Assembly: GCF_014083865.1 (NCBI RefSeq)
Contig: NZ_JACEFA010000003.1
Coordinates: forward strand, 186,001 to 250,000
Source of the DNA: Paraliobacillus salinarum
GTDB taxonomy: Bacteria > Bacillota > Bacilli > Bacillales > Amphibacillaceae
Reading direction: 5' to 3'
DNA length: 64,000 nucleotides
A program made the translations under genes and the position numbers. Below the pieces are notes generated by a model that was not told the origin of the DNA, did not search any database, and saw nothing but the letters and a program-made list of their open reading frames with translations. This document shows, one piece after another, positions 15,318 to 25,424 of the stretch. The first letter of the stretch is position 1. The number at the start of each line of letters is the position of its first letter.

Positions 15318-18300
15318 TTATACTGCAATTGTACCTGCATATGCACCGTTATAATAAACGTTTAGATTGCCACTTGATGTTTTTTCAAACCAAATATCAG
15401 TAGAGCCTACCACTCTTGAATATCTGTTGTCATGGTTATGATTTTTGTTTGCTAAGTTTGCAGTTGCCCATGACCTTGTAGCAACGATGGCGCCACCCAT
15501 ATATAAATTATTTTTAGCTTCTACGTTACCTGTGCTTGCTTTAAGAGTTAGTAAATCATTAAATACTGAATTTTTTCCGTCAGGTTTAATACCTAAAATA
15601 AGGTCTTTATCATGCAACGATGCAATAGTTGTCTTATTTCCAGCGTTATAAATATCAAACCCACCAAAACTAGTACCGCCTTGATTATCTGCATAAACTC
15701 TTCCAGGAGCAAAGCCGAAATCATTACCATATACACCGTTATATAAACTTGCGCTAAAACCCATTCCGTTAACGGTAAGATCAGATATATAGTTAGTGTA
15801 TTGGACATTAGGATCAGTAATTACCTTTCCTTCTACATTAATTTCACCCGAAAACGTAGCATTTGTACCAAATACATGGCCATCAAAATTTATACGATTA
15901 GCTTGTATATCAATCGTTGTAGCACTTTGATTAATCATTGATGTGATCGTGTTGCCATTGTAATCTGTTTGCGATACTTTTTGACTTATCGCACCATCAA
16001 GCGCATTGATACTCTGCTCAGCTGTCGTTACTCTAACACCTAAATTATCTACCACTGTCGATTCTGCTTTAGTATCAACTCTGCCTGCTAATTGTGTGAT
16101 TTCGGATTCAGCATAATTGTAAACAAAATCTATATCTGCTTGTGTGTCTTCTGGTGCTGGTGTCCAGTCTGTGGCTTTGTTGCCTTTTTCTGTTTTAGGA
16201 TAAATCCAACCTACAGTTGGAACATTGCCGTCAGCTGTTAAAAATCGAATAATAGCATTATCTTCATCTTGGGTAGCAGTAAAAGTATGTTTCACCTTCC
16301 TTGCCTCTAATGGCTGTAGATTTGTATACATATTACCTAAATGACCTACCCATATTCTTGCTTTTGATGTGTCAGTCTCGCTAGGATTAAATACTGGGAC
16401 ACTCACGGTGTACGTTTCGCCTTTTTTTAAGTTCATGTTAAATAAAAAGCCCCAATTATAACCATATAAACTATAAACAACACCATTATGCGTAACTTTA
16501 TTATTAAGGGAGTCTACAAAATCCTTAGTGCCTATAAGTAAATTCCTACCAACAAACCCAGCAATCGCACCATCAACATAACTAGCATCCACTTTACTAC
16601 TAATCTGATTAGCTTGTACGCTTAATTGTGCGCTGTTATCTGATACTGTACCACTTAATGTATTAACTTCAGTTTGATCAGCTTTTAAAGCAATAGCTGT
16701 TTGATTTTGACCAATCAATGTACTGTTAGAACTTATATTTTGCACAATGCCATCTATATCCGTTTGATACTCTATGACACCTACATAATTAAGAAGTCGA
16801 TTATCGACCTCGGATATAGTGTATACATCATTTTTGTTGGCTTTGCTAACCAACTGACCATCAACATATTCAATATCTGTTTTATTCGCTAAGTCCGTTG
16901 CTATTTCAGTCATTTTATTGTCATAGACTTGTTGTGCTACTGCGTAATTTTTTGCATCGATTAAGGCTTGACCAGATACAATGTCAGCATGATCTTTAGA
17001 GTTTGTTTCAGCAATGTTAGCTTGTGTATCAGCATGTGTCTTAGCTGCACTTTCTGCAGCATTGGCTTTTGCGAGTGCATCCGCTTTGGCTTCAGCAAGT
17101 TTATCTTTCGCATCTTGTATCGCTCTTGCTTCTTCAGCTGATACTTTATTATCAGCGTGTGCTTTCGCTTGTGTTTCAGCCAGGTTCGCTTCAGCAATCG
17201 CAACTGCTTCAGCTGCTGCTTGTGCTTCGTCTGCTTTAAGTTGAGCAAATGTTTTACCGTCTGTGAACACAAATTCGTCTTTATCATCTATCGTCAGCTT
17301 GTCATATGTGTACTCAAGCATTTCTGCAGCACTAATTTTTTCTCGCATTTGTTTTTTTAGCAGATTCCAAATAGCATCTACTTCTTCTTGCGTATACTCA
17401 ACGTAGTCACCAAGTATTACTTTTTTGTTACCTTTTAGCTTAGCTGATCGATGTTGATCAAATACGCGTGCTTCAAGGTATAACGGTGGATTGAATTTTG
17501 TATCTTTAATTTTAATCGTATCACCAAAACGGATCTTCTTATTTTCCAATCCTGGCACATGTTCTAAATCAACAATAGTTGTTTCATATTTAACTGATGA
17601 TTTTATACGCTTGTCTAATGCCGCACGCGTGTATCTGCGCACGTCTTCCATAGTTATATCTAAATCAGACGTTTGCACCTCATGCGTATCCCAAATGTGT
17701 TCGCCATTTTCGCCCCATCGCTGTAATGCTTCATCATCGGTAACGATGACTTCTATTCTTGTTCCATCATCACGTTCAGGACCAATTCCTACAAGAGCCG
17801 TTACAACATCTTCAGTGTTTTCAATACGTCTAATACCTTGTAGATCAACACCAAATTGGGCAGTACGTCCTCGTGCTTCACCAACACGTTCCAATAAATC
17901 AACATAGCGATCTGTTATTCCTTGTTCGTTATGTTCTGCTCTAAATCGTAATTCAAGATCAAATTCTGTTGCAATTCTTTTTAGCAAAGCATAAGGATTT
18001 GTGTGCTTTTCAATGCTTATCGTGCGTGTACCTTTTCCTTCAATAATGCCCATTTTCCAAATTGTTTTGTTTGTTGCTTTGGTAACCATTTGTGCAGCAG
18101 GCATTGATGTAAATGATTGTGGCCTAATTGGTTCGGCATTACGCAAATTAATATAACTAGCACTCGCATACACCTCAGACAAATGCCCATCTTGGTTATG
18201 ATACTTATCTGTTTCAAAGATAATAAACTCAACATATGTTCCGTCCTCGTCTGGTACTAACACACGATTACGTTTACTAAGGTATGGACTAAACCGTTTA

Positions 18301-18431
18301 TCTGCAAATGTTTTAAAATAATACGTTTCAAGCGTATTTTCAAGTGACTTATGATGGTCATCATCTATTACATAATCAAACGGTAACACATCTAACTTAC
18401 GACCATCTTGCCCATCTATGATATGCAGCAT
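15318..18431 (-). CDS. Tail tip / minor structural protein with fibre-like C-terminus
   Basis: A 1037-aa protein. The N-terminal ~370 residues fit the phage minor structural protein and prophage endopeptidase tail family (Gp21/Tal-like hub). They are followed by an alanine-rich coiled coil (about 385-500, repeated AKAHAD or ADTQA motifs), repeated TYVDGAI-type segments, a carbohydrate-binding-like domain near 640-770, and a glycine-rich shaft. The end is a histidine-rich NHNHDNRY motif and a small tip domain. It would form the tail tip and bind the host surface. GGAGGTGATGAG precedes the ATG. Confidence 0.88.
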   Translation of the reverse strand: MLHIIDGQDGRKLDVLPFDYVIDDDHHKSLENTLETYYFKTFADKRFSPYLSKRNRVLVPDEDGTYVEFIIFETDKYHNQDGHLSEVYASASYINLRNAEPIRPQSFTSMPAAQMVTKATNKTIWKMGIIEGKGTRTISIEKHTNPYALLKRIATEFDLELRFRAEHNEQGITDRYVDLLERVGEARGRTAQFGVDLQGIRRIENTEDVVTALVGIGPERDDGTRIEVIVTDDEALQRWGENGEHIWDTHEVQTSDLDITMEDVRRYTRAALDKRIKSSVKYETTIVDLEHVPGLENKKIRFGDTIKIKDTKFNPPLYLEARVFDQHRSAKLKGNKKVILGDYVEYTQEEVDAIWNLLKKQMREKISAAEMLEYTYDKLTIDDKDEFVFTDGKTFAQLKADEAQAAAEAVAIAEANLAETQAKAHADNKVSAEEARAIQDAKDKLAEAKADALAKANAAESAAKTHADTQANIAETNSKDHADIVSGQALIDAKNYAVAQQVYDNKMTEIATDLANKTDIEYVDGQLVSKANKNDVYTISEVDNRLLNYVGVIEYQTDIDGIVQNISSNSTLIGQNQTAIALKADQTEVNTLSGTVSDNSAQLSVQANQISSKVDASYVDGAIAGFVGRNLLIGTKDFVDSLNNKVTHNGVVYSLYGYNWGFLFNMNLKKGETYTVSVPVFNPSETDTSKARIWVGHLGNMYTNLQPLEARKVKHTFTATQDEDNAIIRFLTADGNVPTVGWIYPKTEKGNKATDWTPAPEDTQADIDFVYNYAESEITQLAGRVDTKAESTVVDNLGVRVTTAEQSINALDGAISQKVSQTDYNGNTITSMINQSATTIDIQANRINFDGHVFGTNATFSGEINVEGKVITDPNVQYTNYISDLTVNGMGFSASLYNGVYGNDFGFAPGRVYADNQGGTSFGGFDIYNAGNKTTIASLHDKDLILGIKPDGKNSVFNDLLTLKASTGNVEAKNNLYMGGAIVATRSWATANLANKNHNHDNRYSRVVGSTDIWFEKTSSGNLNVYYNGAYAGTIAV

Positions 18432-18445
18432 ATACTCATCACCTC

Positions 18446-19882
18446 CTACTTATAACGCGTGCGATATATTAAACTGCCGTTAAATGCCCCGTCTGGAAGC
18501 ATAGCTAATGTATTATCGCCTTTTTTCAATTTGAAGAAGGTACCACCAATCGCATGTTCTTTCATAAAATTTTGGCCATTTAAATAGACACTATCACTTG
18601 TATGATCAAACGTGATAATATCACCAGGTTGAGCAATATAAGGTACTTTATCTGGCTCTTTTTTATATCTCCAAAATTTTATATCTTTAATCTCTGCTTC
18701 AGACATTTCTGTTCCTGGCCACATTCTAAACGCGATCTGTATTTGTGTAATAGGTGTATGATAGTTATTGTTAACATCATTGTAGCTGTATTCAGATGAT
18801 ACCCAAACGTGCTTACCTTTGTTATCAATCAAAGCAAAATAAGGTCTTAACTTACCGTTATCTCTAAATATTTGTAAGATACCGTCAAAGTTATTCCACG
18901 CTGGTGCATAGTCAGCTTCACGATAATACGCTTCTCGATTACCTATCTCGCCCATTTGAAATTTACCTTGTACCTTTTTCAGACCTCGCCACACGTCCTC
19001 GATACCTATCTTCGCAACAATCTCTCCAAAAGCATCTAAGAGATAAATCTCTATCATTCCTGTTTGGCCAACTAGATTATTTAAACTAACCTTAGTAGCC
19101 ATTCTGAAATTTTCTAAAGTAGCACCTATATCTCGTTTTATAGATGGTCCTTGCCATACTGCAGGTGATACAGGCGTACCAACAGAGTCTACGACAAATG
19201 CACCATTTACAGACTTCATTGCTCCTGTTATCTTCCCATTGTCAACCTTATCTGCAGTAATCCAACCAGCGAGCGATGTGCAATCATCATGCATTACTAG
19301 TTCTTCTCTAACAAATGTCTGATCTGATGCTGATGCCGGACGCCCTACCAGGTTATATTCATCGCCATTTGAGATCATTGCAAACGTAACTGGCTCTAGT
19401 ACCTCAAGTTCAAACACAGGCTTTGCTTCAGCTGTGCCGGCTACATTTATTACGGTTCCTTGACCAGTTAGGCCGTGTGCTTTTTCTTGGCCATAAGCAT
19501 ACGGATCAGGACAAATAAACTGTATGGTCCCACTCCTTAAAAGAGACATCTTCTCAAAATCTTCTAAAGTATTTTGGACTACAGCATAATAAATGCGACC
19601 AGGCTCATCATCAAACTCTAAAGGAACAGGTTCATCAGTCAAAAGCCATTCTGCTAATTCGTCTTGTTTTACTAATGCGTCAGCATCATCTTTAATGCGA
19701 AAACCAACCGGTTGACTGATTGTTAATGGATCCACCTCTGTAGATTGTAAGTGTCCACCCGGATAACCTGGTACTGTTATTAAATTACGTCTTCTAGCAG
19801 CGAAGGGAGGTTTGCTTCGTCCACGTTCGATATATAGCCAATCTTTTCTTATACCATTAAACGTTATGGATTCATACGCCAA
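18446..19882 (-). CDS. Distal tail protein (Dit) with large inserted domain
   Basis: The 478-aa protein begins MAYESITFNG, a typical Dit N-terminus, and ends with the usual C-terminal sandwich. Classical Dit proteins are about 250 aa; here roughly residues 195-415 form an extra beta-rich domain (DDCTSLAGWITADKVDNG onward) resembling a carbohydrate-binding or laminin-G-like fold, as in so-called evolved Dit proteins. It would add host-glycan binding at the tail tip. Start is TTG at 19882 after GAGGGAG; it overlaps the tape measure stop by 11 bp. Confidence 0.87.
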   Translation of the reverse strand: MAYESITFNGIRKDWLYIERGRSKPPFAARRRNLITVPGYPGGHLQSTEVDPLTISQPVGFRIKDDADALVKQDELAEWLLTDEPVPLEFDDEPGRIYYAVVQNTLEDFEKMSLLRSGTIQFICPDPYAYGQEKAHGLTGQGTVINVAGTAEAKPVFELEVLEPVTFAMISNGDEYNLVGRPASASDQTFVREELVMHDDCTSLAGWITADKVDNGKITGAMKSVNGAFVVDSVGTPVSPAVWQGPSIKRDIGATLENFRMATKVSLNNLVGQTGMIEIYLLDAFGEIVAKIGIEDVWRGLKKVQGKFQMGEIGNREAYYREADYAPAWNNFDGILQIFRDNGKLRPYFALIDNKGKHVWVSSEYSYNDVNNNYHTPITQIQIAFRMWPGTEMSEAEIKDIKFWRYKKEPDKVPYIAQPGDIITFDHTSDSVYLNGQNFMKEHAIGGTFFKLKKGDNTLAMLPDGAFNGSLIYRTRYK

Positions 19883-22800
19883 ATTTCTCCCTCACCTTCT
19901 GCTTCCGATTTTGCGTTTCTGTTATTACAGGCTCCAATCCTTTACCTAGTGATCTAGCATCTATGATTGGGCTGTTATCTTTAGCCAACAATTGCATCAA
20001 GATTTCGTTTTGCTTTAACGTAGCGCTCAACAACTCTTTCGTATAATCAGCGACTGATGTTGATCTGGTAGAATGGTTTGGTGTAGTGGTTTGCTTTCCT
20101 ATTAAAGCTAATAATTTGTTAAATGGATTATTTCTTAACGTATTCACTATTCTATCCGCTTCGCCTGTTGGACTAATTCCAGTAGCGAGCTTTGGTATAT
20201 TCCACAGAGCATTTACTATGCTGTTTGTCTCGTCATTAGTAAAAACTTGAGCGCCTTTTGGAACACTATATAATCCGAAGTCAGCCATTGACCATTTGTT
20301 ACCATGTCTAACTAATTCAGGACCTTCTTCTCCTAACCAAGATAAACCACTTGGATGATTAAAATAATCGGTACCATCAGCGTTACTACCAACGCCACTT
20401 GTAATGCTATTAAATCTTTTGAAGTTTTGGCTAATTGTTAACGTTCTTTTTAACGGAGCCGATAATTTACTATCTAAATCACTTATTCTAGGGCTAGTTT
20501 TGACGTTAACATTCTTATCTACGCTTTTTTCTAAAGCTGAATTAACACCACTAATTCTGCTATCTATATCACCTAGCAATATATTTTTGTTAACATCTTT
20601 ACCTGCTTCTCTTGTTCTGTCCCGTTCTAAGCCTATACCTATTTGCGTTTTAGTGTTGTTGCTATCAATTTGAGTTCCTTGACTTTCTAATGCTTGTTTA
20701 CCTAAGTTAATTTCATTCTTAACTTGATCCCAAAGACCCGCTTCGCGAAGGATGTCTTCAATAACTTGATTGTTTCTTCCAAGTTTCATATCAATAGCTG
20801 CTATTTGTTTATCGATTTCTACTTTATTTGCACCTTGCTTTTTCCTATTCTCTTCAAGGTTTTGACGCTCAATAACTAACTGTTCATTTTTCTTTTGAAT
20901 TTGACCAACAATATTACCTTCCTCAACTTTAATTTCCGTTGTTTTGGCAAGGTTGATTATTTTTTGTTGCTCTTCCTGTGATAGCTTGGCCAGTTTTGTC
21001 TCAAGCAAAGAATTGATATTGTTGTAGAGTCCAAGTTCTTCAGATATATAAATTTTTGCTTCTTGTTGCTTCTTGTTAGTTTCGATCAATTTGTTTAATC
21101 GTTCTTGTTCTTCCTGATTAAGTTGACCATTCTTCGCTCTTTTTTCTTCAAGTTTTGCTATCTCTTCGTCGTTCTTTGCTATAGCTTTATCTAACTGTTC
21201 AAGACCTTTCTGACCTTCTTCATTAATTCCGGCTTGCTTTAAAATAATGTTTTGATATTGATCATCAAAGGCTTGTAACTTTTCTAAGCTTTCTTCTTCA
21301 TTTGCGATCTTCTCACGTGTTTCTTTTGCACTTTCGGTCAGCGTTTCGAAAATATCACTATATTTCCCTTTTTGAATTTCCAATAAATCATTACGCTCAT
21401 CATTTAATCTATTGAATTCTGCAGTCGAGAGATTTTCTTTTTCTAAATCAACTGCGATTTCTCTAATTCTCTTTCCGCGTTCTTCCTCAGACATTTGTTT
21501 AGCTTCTACAAGCTTAGTTATTCTCTCCTGATATTGCTCATGCTCTTTGTTGAGTTTATTAATCTCTTCTCTTGTTTCTTTTTCTTTTTCAAGATTTTTT
21601 ATTCTTTCTCCCTCTAATTCGATGCGTGTCGCATCATAGAGAGAAGCTATATATTCATTTACCGCTTCCGTGTTTTTAGCAAATGCATTCCCCTGTTTTG
21701 AAATGTTTGCTTCTACATCAGGGGTTTGATCAATAATATTTTCGTTTGCTTTAAATAATCTCTTAAGCTCATCTTTTGAAAGTCCTGACTTCGTTGCAAG
21801 ATTATCATATTGTTTTTGCAATTGTTCTATTTCACCAGGATTGCTAGACTTTGAAATTCTTATATTTAAGTCGTTGAGTTCAGCTAATTGTTCATTACTT
21901 ATCTTTGCTTTTTCTGAAAGCTTATCAAATGTTTCAGCGCTATTTTCTAATTCCACTGCTTGATCATTTAATGACTTTGCAACGTCTAGAGTAGCTTCTT
22001 CAGCTTCTTTACTGTCCTTGGTCAAATCATATAATTTCAGACCCAAAGCACCTACACCAGCTACAGCTAAACCGACAGGACCTGCACCTAAAGCCATTGT
22101 ACCTATGCGACCAATTAACCCTTTTCCTCCGACTTTTCCTAGCGTGTTAAATAAACTACCGCCTACCTTAACTACAGATCCAATCCCAGAACTTAAACCA
22201 CCAAACACAGATATTACAGGACCAGCAGCTGCAGCAATCCCGCCAAGCATTACAATGTTTCTTTTTCCCTCATCGTCTAATTCTTCGAACCACTCAGTTA
22301 CATCCTCAATGCCATCTTTGACATCAGGTAATACTTCTCTTGTAAAATCAAGAAGTGTTTCTCCAACTGGAAGTAATACTTCTTTAGCTTCACGCCAAGT
22401 AGATTTCCATTGCTTTGATATAGATTGCTCGGTATTTTTGGTCATATCGTCCATTGTTCCATCGACATCTTCTATACCTTCGCCAATACCACCTAATGAA
22501 TAAACTGCATCAGATTCTAAATCCTCAAATTTTGTGCCATAAAGGTCCACTCCAATTTGGTTAGCTTCTACCTGGTTATCCATGCCTTTCAATTCTTTTA
22601 AAACTGCATTAGACACATCTTTTACAGTTTTCTCGCCGTTTTCATATTGTTTCCAAACTTTTTGGGTAGAGTCTGATAATTTATTCATTGAATCAGAGGT
22701 CGTTTTACTACCATCTTTTACACGAACCTGAAATTCTTTCATTACGTCATTGATATAGTCAAGGTTATAAACGCCTGCTTCTGTACCTTTCAGTAATAGT

Positions 22801-23771
22801 TCGAAATACTCTTCAGCAGAAAAGCCCATGCTTGCAAACAAGGTCGAATATTCGCTTAAGTTATCGAACATCTCATTGCTAAAATTAAGTCCCTTTTGTG
22901 CGCCCCTAGCCATTAAATCAAAGGCTTCATCCGCTTCAATACCAAAGCCTTTCATGACGTTGTTTCCTGCTCGTGTAACCTCGTTTACGTCTGATTCAAA
23001 CGTTTCGGCTAAAAGAAAAGCTTTCTCTGTGATACGATCTAGATCTTCATTGTTCAATCCTCTAATGTTCTGCTTTACTTGTAATAAAGCCTGGTCAATT
23101 TGGTCAGCACTTTCACCAAAGCCATCGTTATAAATATTACGAGATATATCGGTTAATTCCTTAGCTTCTTCTGCAGTTAGACCTAAAGAATTTTGTATTT
23201 TTACCGCAGAGTCTTCATAAGAAGAAGCAACGAAACCCATCGCTGTTCCCATTCCAATTACAGCTGGTGTAACAGTCGTAGACATGGCGTTTCCGACACC
23301 TGTTGCTTTGTTACCAAAAGTTTTCATTTTGCTTCCTGCACTGTCGATTTTGTTACCCATCTTCGTCCAATTGGAATTAGCAATGCGTTGTTCTTCTCTT
23401 AACTGAGATAGATCCTTTTCTACACGTTCAACATACCGACTTAAATTATTCAAAGAAGCAACTTGGTTGTTATATTCTTTAGCAGCCTTTTGTGCTTCCG
23501 CGGAACCTTCACCATGTTCTTTAACCATCTTCTCATAGCTTTTTCTAGCACTGTCTGTAACGGCCTGTTGTACTTCTAACTTCTTGTTCAATCCTTTTAG
23601 CCTGGTTTCATATTTAGCAATAGATTTATCGCTACGATCAAACGCAGACATGTTAGCTTTCATTTCGCTGTTTACAGTGGTCAATTGGGATTTTAAATCT
23701 TTTAGACCTGAATTGATTTTCATTGCATCCAGGTCAAGCTCAATCGATAGACCTTCAATTCTTTCAGCCAT
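19872..23771 (-). CDS. Phage tail tape measure protein
   Basis: This protein of about 1299 aa sets tail length and exits with DNA. It has long coiled-coil stretches (residues 30-140 and 720-1010), a central hydrophobic segment (about 515-590), and the characteristic C-terminal block SGLSWLGEEGPELVRHG. The second ATG (23771) is preferred since GGGAGG lies 7 nt upstream of it; 23774 is the alternative. It follows the frameshifted chaperone gene, as in other siphoviruses. Confidence 0.95.
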   Translation of the reverse strand: MAERIEGLSIELDLDAMKINSGLKDLKSQLTTVNSEMKANMSAFDRSDKSIAKYETRLKGLNKKLEVQQAVTDSARKSYEKMVKEHGEGSAEAQKAAKEYNNQVASLNNLSRYVERVEKDLSQLREEQRIANSNWTKMGNKIDSAGSKMKTFGNKATGVGNAMSTTVTPAVIGMGTAMGFVASSYEDSAVKIQNSLGLTAEEAKELTDISRNIYNDGFGESADQIDQALLQVKQNIRGLNNEDLDRITEKAFLLAETFESDVNEVTRAGNNVMKGFGIEADEAFDLMARGAQKGLNFSNEMFDNLSEYSTLFASMGFSAEEYFELLLKGTEAGVYNLDYINDVMKEFQVRVKDGSKTTSDSMNKLSDSTQKVWKQYENGEKTVKDVSNAVLKELKGMDNQVEANQIGVDLYGTKFEDLESDAVYSLGGIGEGIEDVDGTMDDMTKNTEQSISKQWKSTWREAKEVLLPVGETLLDFTREVLPDVKDGIEDVTEWFEELDDEGKRNIVMLGGIAAAAGPVISVFGGLSSGIGSVVKVGGSLFNTLGKVGGKGLIGRIGTMALGAGPVGLAVAGVGALGLKLYDLTKDSKEAEEATLDVAKSLNDQAVELENSAETFDKLSEKAKISNEQLAELNDLNIRISKSSNPGEIEQLQKQYDNLATKSGLSKDELKRLFKANENIIDQTPDVEANISKQGNAFAKNTEAVNEYIASLYDATRIELEGERIKNLEKEKETREEINKLNKEHEQYQERITKLVEAKQMSEEERGKRIREIAVDLEKENLSTAEFNRLNDERNDLLEIQKGKYSDIFETLTESAKETREKIANEEESLEKLQAFDDQYQNIILKQAGINEEGQKGLEQLDKAIAKNDEEIAKLEEKRAKNGQLNQEEQERLNKLIETNKKQQEAKIYISEELGLYNNINSLLETKLAKLSQEEQQKIINLAKTTEIKVEEGNIVGQIQKKNEQLVIERQNLEENRKKQGANKVEIDKQIAAIDMKLGRNNQVIEDILREAGLWDQVKNEINLGKQALESQGTQIDSNNTKTQIGIGLERDRTREAGKDVNKNILLGDIDSRISGVNSALEKSVDKNVNVKTSPRISDLDSKLSAPLKRTLTISQNFKRFNSITSGVGSNADGTDYFNHPSGLSWLGEEGPELVRHGNKWSMADFGLYSVPKGAQVFTNDETNSIVNALWNIPKLATGISPTGEADRIVNTLRNNPFNKLLALIGKQTTTPNHSTRSTSVADYTKELLSATLKQNEILMQLLAKDNSPIIDARSLGKGLEPVITETQNRKQKVREKFGV

Positions 23772-23787
23772 CATTTATCCTCCCTTC

Positions 23788-24335
23788 TTAACCACCAAAA
23801 GCAGCAATAAGTGATTTTTCTTCTTTTGGTTTATTTTTATCTTCCATTAGCTGCACAATATAATGAATTGGCATATCGAGTATCTCGTTAATGTCCTTGC
23901 CGTTGTCCATCAATTTAAGGATGAGTTTATCTAAGTATTCCGCTTGCTTGGCGATAGAAAAATCCTCATCCGTTAATTCTTCTTCGCCAAAAAGTTTTTT
24001 GTTTCATTGCTTTGTTGCCCTTGCGCGACAAAAATTAATTGTTGTTTCAACACATCTTGACCACCAGGTGCGTGTAGACGATTATAAATATCATCTGGTG
24101 TAATCTTTCCAGCAAACACTTCATTGGCCACAAAATCTGCAATCTTATCAAACTTATCTGCCTCAGTCATTTCTGTGTTGGCTTCTACTTCATGCCACAC
24201 TTCGATAGCATCACGAGCAACTCTTAAAGGTATAAAAGCAGGTGTCCATACCTTTTCAACTTCTGGTTCGTCACCTTTTAGCACACCTTCTGGATTCTTA
24301 ACTAGCTCTAACATGTTTCTTTTTAAATTTGCCAT
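23788..24335 (-). CDS. Tail assembly chaperone, -1 frameshift product (gpGT-like)
   Basis: The heptamer A-AAA-AAC (minus strand, 23994-24000) is in the correct register for -1 slippage. Past it the -1 frame stays open for 68 codons (from LFGEEELTDEDF) and stops at 23788, just before the tape measure start. It has no start codon of its own with a ribosome site. The fused product would be about 181 aa, the usual gpGT arrangement. Confidence 0.85.
23973..24335 (-). CDS. Tail assembly chaperone, short form (gpG-like)
   Basis: This 120-aa protein ends KNFLAKKN. Its position between tail tube and tape measure genes identifies it as the gpG-like chaperone that coats the tape measure during tail assembly. 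AGGAGG precedes the ATG. A slippery heptamer near the 3' end allows a longer product. Confidence 0.88.
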   Translation of the reverse strand: MANLKRNMLELVKNPEGVLKGDEPEVEKVWTPAFIPLRVARDAIEVWHEVEANTEMTEADKFDKIADFVANEVFAGKITPDDIYNRLHAPGGQDVLKQQLIFVAQGQQSNETKNFLAKKN

Positions 24336-24371
24336 ATTAACAATTCCTCCTAAATTAAAAAGAGCAAGGTT

Positions 24372-24563
24372 TTATCCCTGCTCTTCCACTTTTCTAATCA
24401 TTGGGCGTCCAGCTTTGTTTTTGTCCGACAATAGTTCATCAATACGCTCTTGGCTAACTTTCTTGTTTACCGGACGTGGCCATGGCTTATCTTTTTCATA
24501 TTCTTTGTCGTCATCTAAATCACGCCAGTTTTCATTTGACAAATACTTTGCACTTTTCGCCAT
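24372..24563 (-). CDS. Internal in-frame start: small tail-region protein
   Basis: Inside the glycosyltransferase frame, AAAGGAGG followed 7 nt later by ATG (24563) would give a 63-aa protein (MAKSAKYLSNENWRDLDDD..., ending RKVEEQG). The site is as strong as any in the window, and the domain looks like an independent small protein of the tail module. Both fused and free forms may be made. Confidence 0.6.
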   Translation of the reverse strand: MAKSAKYLSNENWRDLDDDKEYEKDKPWPRPVNKKVSQERIDELLSDKNKAGRPMIRKVEEQG

Positions 24564-25418
24564 ATTTTTTACCTCCTTTATCGCTTTTACGTATTCATAT
24601 GATGCTCTGTCTTGGTTAACATGTTCAAGCGAATCATTAAAAGGTGTATGATTAACATACTTCCCTTTAAAAAATAGATTCTGATGATCGTCAACGACAC
24701 CAGCATTATGAAAGATTTTAGTTTCATCATATTTTTCAATTGGATCCGTTGGCCAAGAAAAACTCATTTCTTCAGGCACCTTCACATCATTACCAAAGTG
24801 ATAAACGTTCCACAATTGTGCCCACATCTCAGCTGTCCACTTTTGAATATCTGTGTTTGACTTATCGAGCAACTTATATAATGTGATAGAGTCATGATAA
24901 ACCTTTTTCCAATATTCATAGCTTGGATGTTTGATTGCCCATTGCGCTCCACCTATCGGATTGTTATTGCGTATTAATTCCGGATCAACACCTATAACGT
25001 TGCACATATCCTCTAGCAAGCTTGTATCTTTGCTATCAATGTAAGCCACACTTAAATAACTCTCACAAGCAGATGCAATCCATTTATTTTTAGTTGGTTT
25101 AACTTTTGGTATTTCTCTTAAAAGTACGTCACTATCCAAATAAAAATAGGTTTCGTTTTCCCTCGATGGATTCTCTTGTAAATACCTCATCCATAAGTAT
25201 GGTTTTACAGATGGAATATAAGATTTATCGTGTCGATCATCGCTATATACATGCGTTTCCACATCATAAGTTTCTTGTAAATATAAAGGCACCCGGTCAT
25301 CCTGCTTTGTAAAAAGCAAAACAATATCACGGATGCCTAGTTTTTGAAGTCTTGTTATACAGACTTCTAATTCCCATTCAAATCGTTTGATTGCTGGTTG
25401 ACATAAAATGTACTTCAT
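24372..25418 (-). CDS. Phage glycosyltransferase fused to a small tail-region protein
   Basis: This 348-aa protein has a GT-A type core: N-terminal strand MKYILCQPAI, the metal-binding DXD motif in YFYLDSDVLLRE (about residues 92-98), a nucleotide-sugar pocket region, and HNAG near 240. It starts 6 bp after the tail tube gene, using its GGAGC as ribosome site, so the two are coupled. The last 63 residues are a separate short domain with their own internal start (next entry). Proposed role: O-glycosylation of the poly-threonine tails of the tail tube, capsid and connector proteins (inference). Confidence 0.82.
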   Translation of the reverse strand: MKYILCQPAIKRFEWELEVCITRLQKLGIRDIVLLFTKQDDRVPLYLQETYDVETHVYSDDRHDKSYIPSVKPYLWMRYLQENPSRENETYFYLDSDVLLREIPKVKPTKNKWIASACESYLSVAYIDSKDTSLLEDMCNVIGVDPELIRNNNPIGGAQWAIKHPSYEYWKKVYHDSITLYKLLDKSNTDIQKWTAEMWAQLWNVYHFGNDVKVPEEMSFSWPTDPIEKYDETKIFHNAGVVDDHQNLFFKGKYVNHTPFNDSLEHVNQDRASYEYVKAIKEVKNMAKSAKYLSNENWRDLDDDKEYEKDKPWPRPVNKKVSQERIDELLSDKNKAGRPMIRKVEEQG

Positions 25419-25424
25419 ACATTA

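Noticed and set aside
22018-22503. Open frame of 161 codons on the plus strand within the tape measure gene
   Set aside because: It is a shadow of the tape measure coding strand: proline/serine/threonine-rich translation, no ribosome site and no conserved pattern.
24124-24651. Open frame of 175 codons on the plus strand over the chaperone and glycosyltransferase genes
   Set aside because: It lies antisense to two well-supported genes and reads as low-complexity Ser/Phe; no start signals.
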